Source: Bog-473 sp036268485 (GTDB lineage Bacteria; Actinomycetota; Acidimicrobiia; Acidimicrobiales; RAAP-2). From it: 64,000 nucleotides of DNA. Positions 40,865 to 49,892 of the stretch are shown here, piece after piece; position 1 is the first letter of the stretch; the number at the start of each line of letters is the position of its first letter. The notes beneath the pieces are model-generated. The model saw only the letters and a program-made list of their open reading frames with translations, was not told where the DNA came from and made no database searches. Both the position numbers and the translations under genes were made by a program. The DNA lies in NCBI GenBank assembly GCA_036268485.1, contig DATAUC010000043.1:24134-88133 (forward strand), given 5' to 3'.

Positions 40865-42022
40865 ATGACCACCGTCGAAGACGACCAGGCAATGTTGAAG
40901 AGCAATCTCGAGCTCATCGGCCGGGACAAGATCAACGACCTTGAGGCCGTCCTGAACTTCGTCGGCCAGTACGACGTCGAGGGCTTCCACCGGGTGCCGG
41001 ACAACTGCCCAGCCGAGTTCACCTGGGACTACGAGAAGGGCGCCAAGCCCCAGCTCGACAAGCTCTACGAGAAGGCCAAGAAGGCCCAGTGGAACGGCCA
41101 GACCGACCTGGACTGGTCCATTGAGGTCGACCAGGAGAGGGTCGTCATGGCCAACGCCGAGGCCAACAGCGCCATGGGGCAGTGGGATCCGGCCGCGCTG
41201 GCCGGCACCGTCCTGGCCACATGGGACGAGAAGCAGTTCATGCAGTTCGGCATCGAGAACCAGAACTGGATGCTCTCCCAGTTCATGCACGGCGAGCAGG
41301 GCGCCCTGCTCTGCACGGCCAAGATCGTCGAGACCGTGCCGTGGATCGACGCCAAGTACTACGCCGCCACCCAGGTGATGGACGAGGCCCGCCACGTCGA
41401 GGTCTTCTCCAAGTACCTCGACACCAAGCTCTCGGGCCACTACCCGATGAACGCCCACCTGGGCATGCTGCTCGACGACATCGTGAGCGACTCGCGCTGG
41501 GACATGACCTACCTGGGCATGCAGATCATGGTCGAGGGCCTGGCCCTGGCCGCCTTCGGCTTCATCCACATGATGACGACGGAGCCGTTGCTCAAGAAGC
41601 TGCTGCGCTACGTCATGGCCGACGAAGCCCGTCACGTGGCTTTCGGTGTGCTCAGCCTGCAGGAGTACTACAAGGAGCTCAACGCGGCCGAGTTGCGCGA
41701 GCGCCAGGAGTTCGCCTTCGAGGCGGCCATCCGTATGAAGGACCGCATGGTCATGCAAGAGGTGTGGGAGCGCATGGAGGTCCCGACCAAGGACGTCATC
41801 CAGATCATGGAGGGCGCCCCCGAGCGTGACGACTTCCAGATCCTGCTGTTCTCCAAGATCGTCCCCAACCTCAAGAAGCTGGGCCTGCTCGACGCCGCCG
41901 ACGGCTGGCTGCGCACCAAGTTCACCGAGATGGGCGCTATCGCCTTCGAGCACCTGACCGACACCACGCAGGAAGAGGACGCCTTCGCCGACGGCTCGCC
42001 CGTCGACCGCCAAGTCGTCTGA
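40865..42022 (+). CDS. Ferritin-like diiron-carboxylate protein (ribonucleotide reductase R2/AurF-like)
   Basis: 385 aa. Four-helix-bundle diiron ligands are visible as E144 (H-G-E-Q-G), E174-x-x-H177 (D-E-A-R-H), E224 (M-V-E-G) and E254-x-x-H257 (D-E-A-R-H-V-A-F-G). This is the pattern of diiron oxygenases/oxidases such as R2-like proteins and AurF. The substrate is unknown. A clear GGGGGCAG precedes ATG 40865. A strong hairpin (42045-42077) follows. Its neighbour is a TetR gene with a consensus promoter. Confidence 0.8.
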   Translation: MTTVEDDQAMLKSNLELIGRDKINDLEAVLNFVGQYDVEGFHRVPDNCPAEFTWDYEKGAKPQLDKLYEKAKKAQWNGQTDLDWSIEVDQERVVMANAEANSAMGQWDPAALAGTVLATWDEKQFMQFGIENQNWMLSQFMHGEQGALLCTAKIVETVPWIDAKYYAATQVMDEARHVEVFSKYLDTKLSGHYPMNAHLGMLLDDIVSDSRWDMTYLGMQIMVEGLALAAFGFIHMMTTEPLLKKLLRYVMADEARHVAFGVLSLQEYYKELNAAELRERQEFAFEAAIRMKDRMVMQEVWERMEVPTKDVIQIMEGAPERDDFQILLFSKIVPNLKKLGLLDAADGWLRTKFTEMGAIAFEHLTDTTQEEDAFADGSPVDRQVV

Positions 42023-42044
42023 GTCTGCGCAAATCTGACCATTT

Positions 42045-42077
42045 GCTCCCCCGACCTCCTCCGGGAGGCGGGGGAGC
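42045..42077 (+). terminator. Strong GC-rich hairpin after the diiron gene
   Basis: GCTCCCCCG pairs with CGGGGGAGC, and an inner CCTCC pairs with GGAGG across one bulged A: about 14 bp in all. No T-run follows, so it may be a T-less terminator or mRNA-stabilising hairpin. Confidence 0.5.
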
Positions 42078-42083
42078 GACTGG

Positions 42084-42089
42084 TAGCGT
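42084..42089 (+). promoter_or_regulatory. Putative -10 box of dapA
   Basis: TAGCGT, 9 nt upstream of ATG 42099, just after the hairpin. It suggests that dapA begins a new transcript. Confidence 0.4.
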
Positions 42090-42098
42090 GGTCGGTCA

Positions 42099-43034
42099 AT
42101 GAGTACGAGTACAACCCCCAGCGCGGCGCGCTTCGGCCGTGTCGTCACGGCCATGGTGACGCCGTTTGACGAGAGTGGCGCGCTCGACCTGACCGCCGCG
42201 GTGGAGCTGGCCCGCTGGCTGGCCGACCACGGCAGTGACGCCCTGGTGCTCTCCGGGTCCACCGGCGAGAGCTCGGTGTTGACCGACGATGAAAAGTCGG
42301 ACCTGTGGCGTGCCGTGGCCGAGGCGGTCACCATCCCGGTAGTGGCCGGCACCAGCTCCAACGACACCGAGCACTCCATCTTGATGACGGCCCGGGCCAA
42401 GGAATGCGGAGTCGACGCCGTCCTGCTGGTCGCCCCCTATTACAACCGGCCTCCGCAAGCTGGGATCTACGAGCATTTCCGTGTCGTGGCCGAAGCAGCC
42501 GGCGATCTGCCCGCGATCCTCTATGACATTCCGATCCGCTCCGGTCGCCGCATCGCCGCCTCGACCATCGTGCGGCTGGCCCATGACGTGCCCAACATCG
42601 TGGCCCTCAAAGACGCCGCCGCCGACCCCGCCGGCACCGCCCATCTGGCCCCGCAGCTTCCTGCGCACTTTGAGATCTACAGTGGTGACGACGTGATGAC
42701 GCTGCCCCTACTCGCCGTGGGCGCCATCGGCCTGATCAGCGTGGCCTCCCATTGGATCGGGCCCCAGCTCGGCACCGTGATTGAGGACTTTCTGAGTGGC
42801 CATTTGAGTCGGGCCATTGCCGGCAACGCCGACATCCTCGATTCCATTGATTTCGTAAGCAGCGACGAGTATCCGAACCCGATGCCGGCCAAGGCCATCC
42901 TGCGGGCGCTCGGCTTCTCGGTGGGCCAGTGCCGCCTCCCCATGGGCGCGGCCGGCACCGAACTCGACGCCCAGGCGGCCAAGGTCCTGGCCGCGGTCGG
43001 CCCCCCATCTTCGACGGCTCAGCCGCTTGGCTGA
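42099..43034 (+). CDS. dapA: 4-hydroxy-tetrahydrodipicolinate synthase
   Basis: 311 aa. Condenses pyruvate with aspartate semialdehyde. Schiff-base Lys171 (V-A-L-K-D-A-A), G-S-T-G-E-S-S near residue 53, Y-Y-N-R-P-P and Tyr142 (I-L-Y-D-I-P) match DapA. It overlaps the RNase J gene by 8 bases, an order conserved in actinobacteria. Confidence 0.95.
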   Translation: MSTSTTPSAARFGRVVTAMVTPFDESGALDLTAAVELARWLADHGSDALVLSGSTGESSVLTDDEKSDLWRAVAEAVTIPVVAGTSSNDTEHSILMTARAKECGVDAVLLVAPYYNRPPQAGIYEHFRVVAEAAGDLPAILYDIPIRSGRRIAASTIVRLAHDVPNIVALKDAAADPAGTAHLAPQLPAHFEIYSGDDVMTLPLLAVGAIGLISVASHWIGPQLGTVIEDFLSGHLSRAIAGNADILDSIDFVSSDEYPNPMPAKAILRALGFSVGQCRLPMGAAGTELDAQAAKVLAAVGPPSSTAQPLG

Positions 43035-44715
43035 GAAAACGCAGTCCCGCCCAAAGGCGAAGCCTGTCCGCGTCGTCTTCCTCGGTGGCCTGGGCGAGAT
43101 CGGTCGTAACTGCGCCTGCATCGAAGTCGAGGGCCGCATCATCGTCCTGGACTGCGGGATCATGTTCCCCGATCCGGACATGCCGGGCATTGACCTGGTG
43201 CTGCCCGAGTTCACCTACCTGCGCGAGCGGGCCGACCAGGTCGACGGCATCGTGCTCACCCACGGTCACGAGGACCACACCGGCGGCCTGGCCTACCTCC
43301 TCCGTGACCTGAAGGCGCCGATCTACGGGTCGGAGCTGACCGTCGGCCTGGCCCGCCATCGGGTCGAAGAGGCCGGCCTGGGCAACCGCACCGACTTCCA
43401 CATCGTCCGCGACGGCGAGCGCATCCGGGTCGGGCCCTGCGACGTCGAGTTCATCCCGACCACCCACTCGGTGCCCGGCGCCAACGCCATCGCCTTCCAC
43501 ACGCCCCAGGGCGTCATCCTGCACTCGGGCGACTTCAAGCTCGACCTGCAGCCGGTCGATGGCCGCCGCACCGACCTGGCCCGCATGGGCGAGTTGGCCC
43601 AGACCGAGGGCATCCGCCTCCTCCTCTCGGACTCGACCAATGCGGAGGAGCCGGGCTTCACCGCCTCGGAGTCGACCGTCGGCGTCACGCTGCGCCGGGT
43701 CATCGCCTCCAAGCCGGGCAAGCGGATCGTGGTGGCCTGTTTCGCCAGCCACCTGCACCGCGTCCAGCAGATCATTGATGCCGCCACCGACAACGGTCGC
43801 AAGGTGGCCACGCTGGGTCGCTCCATGGGTAAGAACGTGGAACTGGGCGCCCGGCTCGGCATCATCACCATGCCAGCGGGTGCGCAGATCGACATCGAGC
43901 ACGTCGACACGGTGCCTCCGGGCGAGATGTGCGTCATCTCCACCGGCTCCCAGGGCGAGCCCATGTCGGCCCTGTCCCTCATGGCCACGGGCGACAACAA
44001 ATGGCTGCGGGTGGGCAAGGACGATGTGGTCATCATCAGCGCCCATCCCATCCCGGGCAACGAGTGGTCGGTCGGTCGTGTCATCGATGAACTGCATCGC
44101 CGCGGGGCCGAGGTCATTCACTCGGGCACCGAGACCGTCCACGTCAGTGGGCACGCCAAGGCCGGCGAACTGCAAACCCTCATGCAGGTGACCAAGCCCG
44201 AGTGCTTCGTTCCTGTGCACGGCGAGTACCGCCATCTGGTGCACCACGCCCGCATCGGCCTGTCCATGGGCATCGACCCGGCCAAGGTGCTGCTCTGCGA
44301 AGACGGCGACAGCGTGTCTCTCTCGGCCAAGGGCATCAGCCGGGACGGCAAGGTGCCCGCCGGCTATGTCTACGTGGACGGCACGGTGGGCGACATCGGC
44401 CACGGCGTGCTGCGCGACCGTCAGAAGCTGGCCGAAGAAGGCGTCGTCATGGTCGTGGTCACAGTGGACAACCGCCAGGGCTCGCTCAGCTGCGCACCGG
44501 TAATCGAGACCCGGGGTTGGGTCCACGCTCCCGAGGCCGAAGAGCTCCTGGGCGAAGCCAGCGACGTGGTGGCCGCCGCGGTGACGACGGCCCTGCGTGA
44601 CGGCGCCCGTGACATTGAGGTGCTCAGCCGCCACGCCCGCAAGGCCCTGGGTAAGTTCGTCGGCGACCGCACCAAGCGGCGGCCGATGATCGTCCCCGTC
44701 GTCCTGCTGGTCTAA
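43027..44715 (+). CDS. rnj: Ribonuclease J
   Basis: 562 aa. Metallo-beta-lactamase/beta-CASP RNase with both endonuclease and 5'-3' exonuclease activity in the family. H-G-H-E-D-H (79-84) binds zinc; P-T-T-H-S-V-P, S-G-D-F-K-L and S-G-H-A-K-A are other family motifs. It starts with TTG 43027 inside dapA. No RNase E is in view; with PNPase this gives a typical actinobacterial RNA-decay set. Confidence 0.95.
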   Translation: MAEKTQSRPKAKPVRVVFLGGLGEIGRNCACIEVEGRIIVLDCGIMFPDPDMPGIDLVLPEFTYLRERADQVDGIVLTHGHEDHTGGLAYLLRDLKAPIYGSELTVGLARHRVEEAGLGNRTDFHIVRDGERIRVGPCDVEFIPTTHSVPGANAIAFHTPQGVILHSGDFKLDLQPVDGRRTDLARMGELAQTEGIRLLLSDSTNAEEPGFTASESTVGVTLRRVIASKPGKRIVVACFASHLHRVQQIIDAATDNGRKVATLGRSMGKNVELGARLGIITMPAGAQIDIEHVDTVPPGEMCVISTGSQGEPMSALSLMATGDNKWLRVGKDDVVIISAHPIPGNEWSVGRVIDELHRRGAEVIHSGTETVHVSGHAKAGELQTLMQVTKPECFVPVHGEYRHLVHHARIGLSMGIDPAKVLLCEDGDSVSLSAKGISRDGKVPAGYVYVDGTVGDIGHGVLRDRQKLAEEGVVMVVVTVDNRQGSLSCAPVIETRGWVHAPEAEELLGEASDVVAAAVTTALRDGARDIEVLSRHARKALGKFVGDRTKRRPMIVPVVLLV

Positions 44716-44733
44716 CTCGATCCTCTCGTCCCG

Positions 44734-46368
44734 CTACGACAAGCCGGAGAAGACCGGCGGGCCCACCGAGTTGATGATGGCGTTGAGTGGTGGCGTGAGT
44801 AGTTGCGACACGCCGGCCATGGTCAAATGCACCCCGTCGGCCGTGCGGGCGGCCACCCCGTCGACGATGGGGTCGTAGACCCCGTTGCCCGACAGGATGG
44901 TGTAGACGTCGAAGAGGGTGACGAACGACGAGTCCTCCGACACCACGGCGTGGACGATCTGGTTGTAGATGTCCACCACCGAGGTCGGCGTGCCGTCGTT
45001 GAACAGCGGCGAGGTGGCCAGGATCACGGCGCCGCCGTCGGAGTGCAAGATGTTGACGGCCTGCTCCAGGTTGGACTGGATGTAGGCGGCATAGCCCGGG
45101 CTGGCCAACGTCTGGTACTGGCCGTTGAAGAGCCGGTCCTGCGCTTCCCAGTAGCCGGCCTGGAGCACCGTCACGTCGGGATGGAAGCGATCGACCATCC
45201 ACTGCAGCTGCGAGGCCCACAGGGCGCACGCGCCGGGGTCGGTGTAGATGGAGTTGGGATTGCTGAAGGGCTTGAGCAGGGCGCCGTTGGTCAGGCCGCA
45301 GCCCGGTGCCGCCGCGTTGTCGAGCAGGTAGGGCGGGTTGGTGCCCAGGGTGTATTGCCCTTCGTAGAAGGAGAGCGAATCGCCGGCGAAGGCTACGCGC
45401 AGCCGGCCTTGATGCGCGGCCGACGGACCTGGGAGCACCGGCATGATGGTGACGGCGGGCGGGATGGGGGACGAGAACCCGGCCGGGAACAGCGGGGGGT
45501 GCAGCGGTGACTGGGCCGTGGCCGGTGAGAAGCCGGCGTCGCCGAAGGTGAAGACCCCCGAATCCTGGCCCACCATCCAATAGCCGCCCCCGTCGGGCGT
45601 GGCGGCCATGCCGACGATGGGTGAGTTCAATGCGGTGCCGCCGGTCGACCCGAAGAAGGGGGCGTTCCCGAAGGCGAAGATGCCGCCGTCCGACGCCACC
45701 ATCCAGTAGCCGCCGCCGTTGCCGGTGGACGCCATGCCGACGATGGGCCGGTTGAGATGGATGGCGCCGGTCGAGCCGTAGAACTGGGCGTCGCCGAAAG
45801 AGAAAATTCCGCCGTCCGACGCCACCAACCAGTAGCCCAGTCCGTCGGGCGTGGACGCCATGCCGACAATGGGCCGATTGAGATGGATGGCGCCGGTCGA
45901 GCCGTAGAACTGGGCGTCGCCGAAAGAGAAGATGCCGCCGTCCGACGCCACCATCCAGTAGCCGCCCCCGTCGGGCGTGGCGGCCATGCCGACGATGGGT
46001 TGGTTCAGATGGATGGCGCCGGTCGAGCCGTGGAACTGGGCACTCCCGAAGGTGAAGATGCCGCCGTCCGACGCCACCAGCCAGTAGCCGCCGGATGGAT
46101 CGGGTGCGGCGCCGACGATCGGTCGGGCCAGGGCCACGCCATTGGTGTCGCCCTCGTAGCCGCCGCCGCTGTAGGTCAACACCGAGCCTGCGCTGTCGAC
46201 GACGGCGTAGGTCTGATTGTTCCCCGCGGCGTGAGGGGAAGCAGCCCCGGCGGCGCTGGCGGGGGAGAGGGCGATGCCGGCGGCCGCCGCCAATGCAAAG
46301 AGGATGGTGGTCAAGAACGCGACGCTGCACCGACCTCGAGCCACTCCCAGGCGTGCCGGCGATCTCAT
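44734..46368 (-). CDS. Secreted repeat protein with C-terminal SGNH/GDSL hydrolase domain
   Basis: About 544 aa. A signal peptide (residues 1-40, ending A-S-A-A) is followed by a degenerate unit and about five repeats of 42 residues (54 to about 286), the same type as in the GH25-like protein at 6312-7892. A P-rich linker leads to an SGNH hydrolase domain with G-D-S-L near residue 329 and D-G-V-H-L-T near the C-terminus. The domain should cleave an ester, for example acyl groups on cell-wall sugars. ATG 46368 is favoured over GTG 46395 because TATGAT (46378-46383, minus strand) lies 9 nt before it. Confidence 0.75.
   Translation of the reverse strand: MRSPARLGVARGRCSVAFLTTILFALAAAAGIALSPASAAGAASPHAAGNNQTYAVVDSAGSVLTYSGGGYEGDTNGVALARPIVGAAPDPSGGYWLVASDGGIFTFGSAQFHGSTGAIHLNQPIVGMAATPDGGGYWMVASDGGIFSFGDAQFYGSTGAIHLNRPIVGMASTPDGLGYWLVASDGGIFSFGDAQFYGSTGAIHLNRPIVGMASTGNGGGYWMVASDGGIFAFGNAPFFGSTGGTALNSPIVGMAATPDGGGYWMVGQDSGVFTFGDAGFSPATAQSPLHPPLFPAGFSSPIPPAVTIMPVLPGPSAAHQGRLRVAFAGDSLSFYEGQYTLGTNPPYLLDNAAAPGCGLTNGALLKPFSNPNSIYTDPGACALWASQLQWMVDRFHPDVTVLQAGYWEAQDRLFNGQYQTLASPGYAAYIQSNLEQAVNILHSDGGAVILATSPLFNDGTPTSVVDIYNQIVHAVVSEDSSFVTLFDVYTILSGNGVYDPIVDGVAARTADGVHLTMAGVSQLLTPPLNAIINSVGPPVFSGLS
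45511..46209 (-). repeat. About six tandem about 126-bp repeats in the SGNH protein gene
   Basis: Each unit encodes 42 residues beginning Y-W-(L/M)-V. Units at 45835-45960 and 45709-45834 are nearly identical in DNA, which suggests recent duplication or conversion. Confidence 0.8.
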
Positions 46369-46377
46369 GAGGCCCAG

Positions 46378-46383
46378 ATCATA
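46378..46383 (-). promoter_or_regulatory. Putative -10 box of the SGNH repeat protein gene
   Basis: TATGAT on the minus strand, 9 nt upstream of ATG 46368; a close match to the consensus -10. Confidence 0.45.
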
Positions 46384-46420
46384 GGAAGGTTTCACCCGGG
46401 GTGTGGTGCACTGACCCCGG

Positions 46421-47428
46421 TCAGAGGAGGGAGAGCTGCCCGCTGGCCCGGATTTTCACCGGTTCGCTGCGTTGGTAGTCGTTCCGGCCCAAAATACCGA
46501 ACCGGGCGGCGGCCAGGCGCACCACTTCGCCCACCCGATCACGCTCGGCTTGCCCTTGATACGCCCCGGCCGCGAACCGGGCCCGGTACAGCGCACCCAG
46601 GTCGGGCCGCACCCCGGCCAACCAGGTGAGGTAGTGCTCCCGGACGGCGCCGCGCAGGTGCAGGGCCAGCCCGTGGATGGACACGGCTCCGGCCTCGGCG
46701 CAGGCCTCGACCACCTGGCGCAGTTGTTCATCGGCGTCGGAGAGTCCGGGCAGGATGGGCGCCACCAGGACGCCGCACCGGATGCCGGCTTCGGTCAGGC
46801 GGCGCAACGCCTCGACCCGCTTGTCCGGCGGCGGCGTGCCGGGCTCGGTCAGCCTCCAGACGTCGCGGTCGAGGCAGCCGATGGAGAAGCTGACGGATAC
46901 CTGCGTGCGCTCGGCTGCGGCGACCAGCAGCGCGGTATCGCGCAAGATGAGCGTCGACTTCGTCAAGATACTGAACGGGTTGTGCGCATCCGAGAGCACG
47001 CCGATGATGCCCCGTGTCAGGTGGTACTTGCCCTCGGCGTGCTGGTACGGATCGGTGTTGGTGCCCATGGCGATGGGATCGCCGTGCCAGCGGGCGCTGC
47101 GCAGCTCGGCCCGCAGCCGCTCGACGGCATTGATCTTCACAACGATCTGGCGCTCGAAGTCCTCACCGATGCCCAGACCGAGATACTCGTGCGTCGGCCG
47201 GGCGAAGCAGTAGGTGCAGGCATGGCTGCAGCCTCGATACGGATTGATGGTGTGCCGGAACGGCATGAGGCTCTGCGGCGGCACGGTGTTGATGATGGAG
47301 CGGGCGTTGACGTGCAGGAACTCCAATCCGGCGTAGGCGCCCCGTCCCACGTGCCGGGTGGCGGCCTGCTCGTCAGGGAAGAGCGTCCCCCCGGATTCGT
47401 TCTCGGCCAGGGCCCAGCGCAGCGCCAT
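46421..47428 (-). CDS. Radical SAM protein, Rv2578c/SplB-like family
   Basis: 335 aa. The [4Fe-4S]-SAM motif C-S-H-A-C-T-Y-C (Cys67, 71, 74) follows N-P-Y-R-G, and N-T-D-P-Y-Q and I-L-T-K-S-T later match the Rv2578c family related to spore photoproduct lyases. The reaction is unknown; DNA repair is plausible from family and regulation. ATG 47428 has TATCGT (47435-47440, minus strand) 6 nt upstream and a LexA box (47442-47455) directly behind it, so it should be SOS-induced. Longer readings to 48391 run through ftsK and are rejected. Confidence 0.85.
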   Translation of the reverse strand: MALRWALAENESGGTLFPDEQAATRHVGRGAYAGLEFLHVNARSIINTVPPQSLMPFRHTINPYRGCSHACTYCFARPTHEYLGLGIGEDFERQIVVKINAVERLRAELRSARWHGDPIAMGTNTDPYQHAEGKYHLTRGIIGVLSDAHNPFSILTKSTLILRDTALLVAAAERTQVSVSFSIGCLDRDVWRLTEPGTPPPDKRVEALRRLTEAGIRCGVLVAPILPGLSDADEQLRQVVEACAEAGAVSIHGLALHLRGAVREHYLTWLAGVRPDLGALYRARFAAGAYQGQAERDRVGEVVRLAAARFGILGRNDYQRSEPVKIRASGQLSLL

Positions 47429-47434
47429 ATGGCT

Positions 47435-47440
47435 ACGATA
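47435..47440 (-). promoter_or_regulatory. Putative -10 box of the Rv2578c-like gene
   Basis: TATCGT on the minus strand, 6 nt upstream of the ATG, one base from the LexA box. A LexA dimer here would block promoter opening. Confidence 0.5.
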
Positions 47441-47441
47441 G

Positions 47442-47455
47442 CGAACAGATGTTCG
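47442..47455. promoter_or_regulatory. LexA (SOS) box
   Basis: CGAAC-AGAT-GTTCG has perfect 5-bp arms around four bases, the actinobacterial/Gram-positive LexA consensus. It lies between the divergent Rv2578c-like gene and ftsK, in the spacer of the former's promoter and about 60 bp upstream of the ftsK start. Confidence 0.8.
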
Positions 47456-47500
47456 TAATTCAACGGCCCGGGTGTCCCCCGATTTGGGCAGACCCGGCAG

Positions 47501-47506
47501 TAACCT
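47501..47506 (+). promoter_or_regulatory. Putative -10 box of ftsK
   Basis: TAACCT, 10 nt upstream of GTG 47517. The LexA box lies at the usual -35 distance or further upstream, so SOS control of ftsK is less certain. Confidence 0.35.
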
Positions 47507-47516
47507 CAATGCCACT

Positions 47517-49892
47517 GTGGTGACTACGAAGCGCCGGCCTGCCGCGACGCGCGCTCCGGCTCGCAAGAAGACAGCCGGAACACAAAGCCGGAGCCGGACG
47601 ACCAGGTCGCCGGCCAAGGCGCCCCCGTCCATCCTGCGTACGCACGCCGCCGACCTGTGGGCCATCGGGCTGATCACGCTGGCCGTGCTGCTGGCCTTGG
47701 CCCTGTGGGGCCACCAGTTGGGCCCGGTCGGGCACGACATCAACACCGCCGCTTCCACCGTGATGGGCTGGGCCCGGATCATCCTGCCCCTGGTTTGCGC
47801 CGGCGCCGGTGTGGTCCTGCTGGTCGAACGGGAGCGCCCCGACCCGCTGCGCACCGGGCTGGGCGCCGCCTTGGGCCTCATCGGCGTCTGCGGTCTGGCC
47901 GAACTGGCCAAGGGCGCCCCCCGCATCACCAACAGCCAGGGGCTGCGCAAGGCCGGCGGTTGGGTCGGCGCCCTCATCGGACATCCTCTCCGGGCCGGCA
48001 TCGGCTCGGCCGGCGCCGCCGTGCTCTTCGTGGCCGTGGTCGTGGTGGCCGTCCTCATCACCACCGGCGTCTCGTTGGCCTCCTTCGGCCGCGGCGTGCG
48101 TCTCGCCGCGTCCGCGATCGGCCGCACCATCTGGACCTGGTGGAAGGGCGGCCCGCTGGACGAGTCCGAGCAGGAGCCCGAGGTTCGGCCGGTGCGCACA
48201 CGAGCACCCAAGGCCGTACCCGCCTCGCCTGCTCCCGCCCTCTTCGACGCGGAGGACGACGCCTCTCCCTCCGGACACGACGCCGTCCCGGAGCCTGAGC
48301 CCACACTGCCGCCCAAGCCCAAGGTGGTGGCCGTGCCCCGCGCCAGCGGGGAGTGGCAGCTGCCCTCACTCGATCTCTTGCCGGCGACCAAGCAGCTGCG
48401 TCAGGATGAGCGCCAGCTCGACGCCGCCGGGGTGGCCCTGGTCGCCGCCCTCGACGCGCACGGCGTCACCACCAACCTGATCGGGCGCACCGTGGGCCCG
48501 ACGGTGACCCGCTTCGAGCTTGAGCTGGGACCGGGAGTGAAGGTGGCCCGGGTCACCAGCCTGTCCAAGGACATCGCCTACGCCATGGCCTCACCGGACG
48601 TGCGCATCCTGGCGCCCATCCCGGGCAAGTCGGCCATCGGCGTCGAGGTGCCCAACCGCACCCGCCAGCTGGTAGCCCTGCGCGACATCCTCGATTCACC
48701 CGAAGCCGTCGCCGCCACCCACCCGCTCGAGGTGGCCTTCGGGCGTGACATCGCCGGCCGCGCTGTCATGGCGAATTTGGCCGAAATGCCGCACATTCTT
48801 GTCTCGGGAGCCACCGGCGCCGGCAAGTCGTCGATGATCAACTCGATCATCACATCCATACTCATGCGCAGCACACCCGAGCAGGTGCGGCTCATGCTCA
48901 TCGACCCCAAGCGGGTCGAGCTCGGGCAGTACAACGGACTGCAACATCTCATCCTGCCGGTCGTGGTCGACCCCAAGAAAGCGGCCAACGCGCTGCAGTG
49001 GGCCGTCAAGGAGATGGAGCGCCGCTACGACATCCTGGCGGAGAACGGCCTGCGCGACATCACCGGTTACAACCAGGCGCTCGAAGCCGGCGAGATCGGC
49101 CCGATCGGCCCGCCCTCCATTCGTCGCAAGAGCAAGGAAGCCGCGGTCCGCGCTCTCGGGGCCGATCACTCGGCCATCGACAGCGACGACGAGATTGACG
49201 ATGAGCCCCAGCCGCCCGAGATCCTGCCCTTCATCCTCATCGTGGTGGACGAGTTGAACGATTTGATGATGGTGGCCGCCCGCGACGTCGAAGACTCGGT
49301 GGTGCGCATCGCCCAGATGGCCCGAGCCGTGGGTATCCACCTGGTGCTGGCCACCCAGCGTCCTTCCGTTGACGTCATCACCGGTGTGATTAAGGCCAAC
49401 GTGCCGAGCCGCATGGCGTTCTCGGTGTCCTCACTGGCCGACAGCCGGGTGATCCTGGACCAACCGGGGGCCGAGCGCCTGATCGGCAAGGGGGACATGT
49501 TGCTGCTGACGGCCTCGTCCAACATCCCGCGCCGCCTGCAGGGGCCATGGGTGTCCGAAGAGGACGTGCGCAAGGTGGTCTCGCACTGGCACGGCCAAGG
49601 CGGCATGGCAGAGCTCGCCGTCGGCATCGAGAACATAGCGGAGCTGCCCGGCGGCATCGAAGGGGTCGATGACGACGATGACGACCTGCTCTCTGCCGCC
49701 ATGGATCTGGTGGTGCGCTCCCAGCTGGGCTCCACCTCCATGTTGCAGCGCAAACTGCGAGTCGGCTTCGCACGGGCCGGTCGCTTGATGGATCTTCTCG
49801 AGCGCCGTGGGGTGGTCGGTCCGAGTGAAGGCTCGAAGGCACGTCAGGTCCTCATGACCATCGACGAATTCGATGCGCTGACCCACCGTTGA
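47517..49892 (+). CDS. ftsK: DNA translocase FtsK/SpoIIIE
   Basis: About 791 aa. A short basic head is followed by an N-terminal membrane domain of four hydrophobic helices (to about residue 200), a P-rich linker, and the motor domain with Walker A G-A-T-G-A-G-K-S-S near 430, Walker B I-L-I-V-V-D-E-L-N-D and A-T-Q-R-P-S-V. The C-terminal gamma winged helix has S-T-S-M-L-Q-R-K-L-R-V-G-F-A-R-A-G-R. It pumps DNA at the septum and activates XerCD. GTG 47517 (or 47520) fits the family start better than GTG 47472. Confidence 0.93.
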   Translation: MVTTKRRPAATRAPARKKTAGTQSRSRTTRSPAKAPPSILRTHAADLWAIGLITLAVLLALALWGHQLGPVGHDINTAASTVMGWARIILPLVCAGAGVVLLVERERPDPLRTGLGAALGLIGVCGLAELAKGAPRITNSQGLRKAGGWVGALIGHPLRAGIGSAGAAVLFVAVVVVAVLITTGVSLASFGRGVRLAASAIGRTIWTWWKGGPLDESEQEPEVRPVRTRAPKAVPASPAPALFDAEDDASPSGHDAVPEPEPTLPPKPKVVAVPRASGEWQLPSLDLLPATKQLRQDERQLDAAGVALVAALDAHGVTTNLIGRTVGPTVTRFELELGPGVKVARVTSLSKDIAYAMASPDVRILAPIPGKSAIGVEVPNRTRQLVALRDILDSPEAVAATHPLEVAFGRDIAGRAVMANLAEMPHILVSGATGAGKSSMINSIITSILMRSTPEQVRLMLIDPKRVELGQYNGLQHLILPVVVDPKKAANALQWAVKEMERRYDILAENGLRDITGYNQALEAGEIGPIGPPSIRRKSKEAAVRALGADHSAIDSDDEIDDEPQPPEILPFILIVVDELNDLMMVAARDVEDSVVRIAQMARAVGIHLVLATQRPSVDVITGVIKANVPSRMAFSVSSLADSRVILDQPGAERLIGKGDMLLLTASSNIPRRLQGPWVSEEDVRKVVSHWHGQGGMAELAVGIENIAELPGGIEGVDDDDDDLLSAAMDLVVRSQLGSTSMLQRKLRVGFARAGRLMDLLERRGVVGPSEGSKARQVLMTIDEFDALTHR

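Noticed and set aside
47429..48391. N-terminal extension of the Rv2578c-like frame through ftsK
   Set aside because: The extension is the reverse complement of the ftsK membrane domain; the radical SAM family start, -10 box and LexA box all point to ATG 47428.
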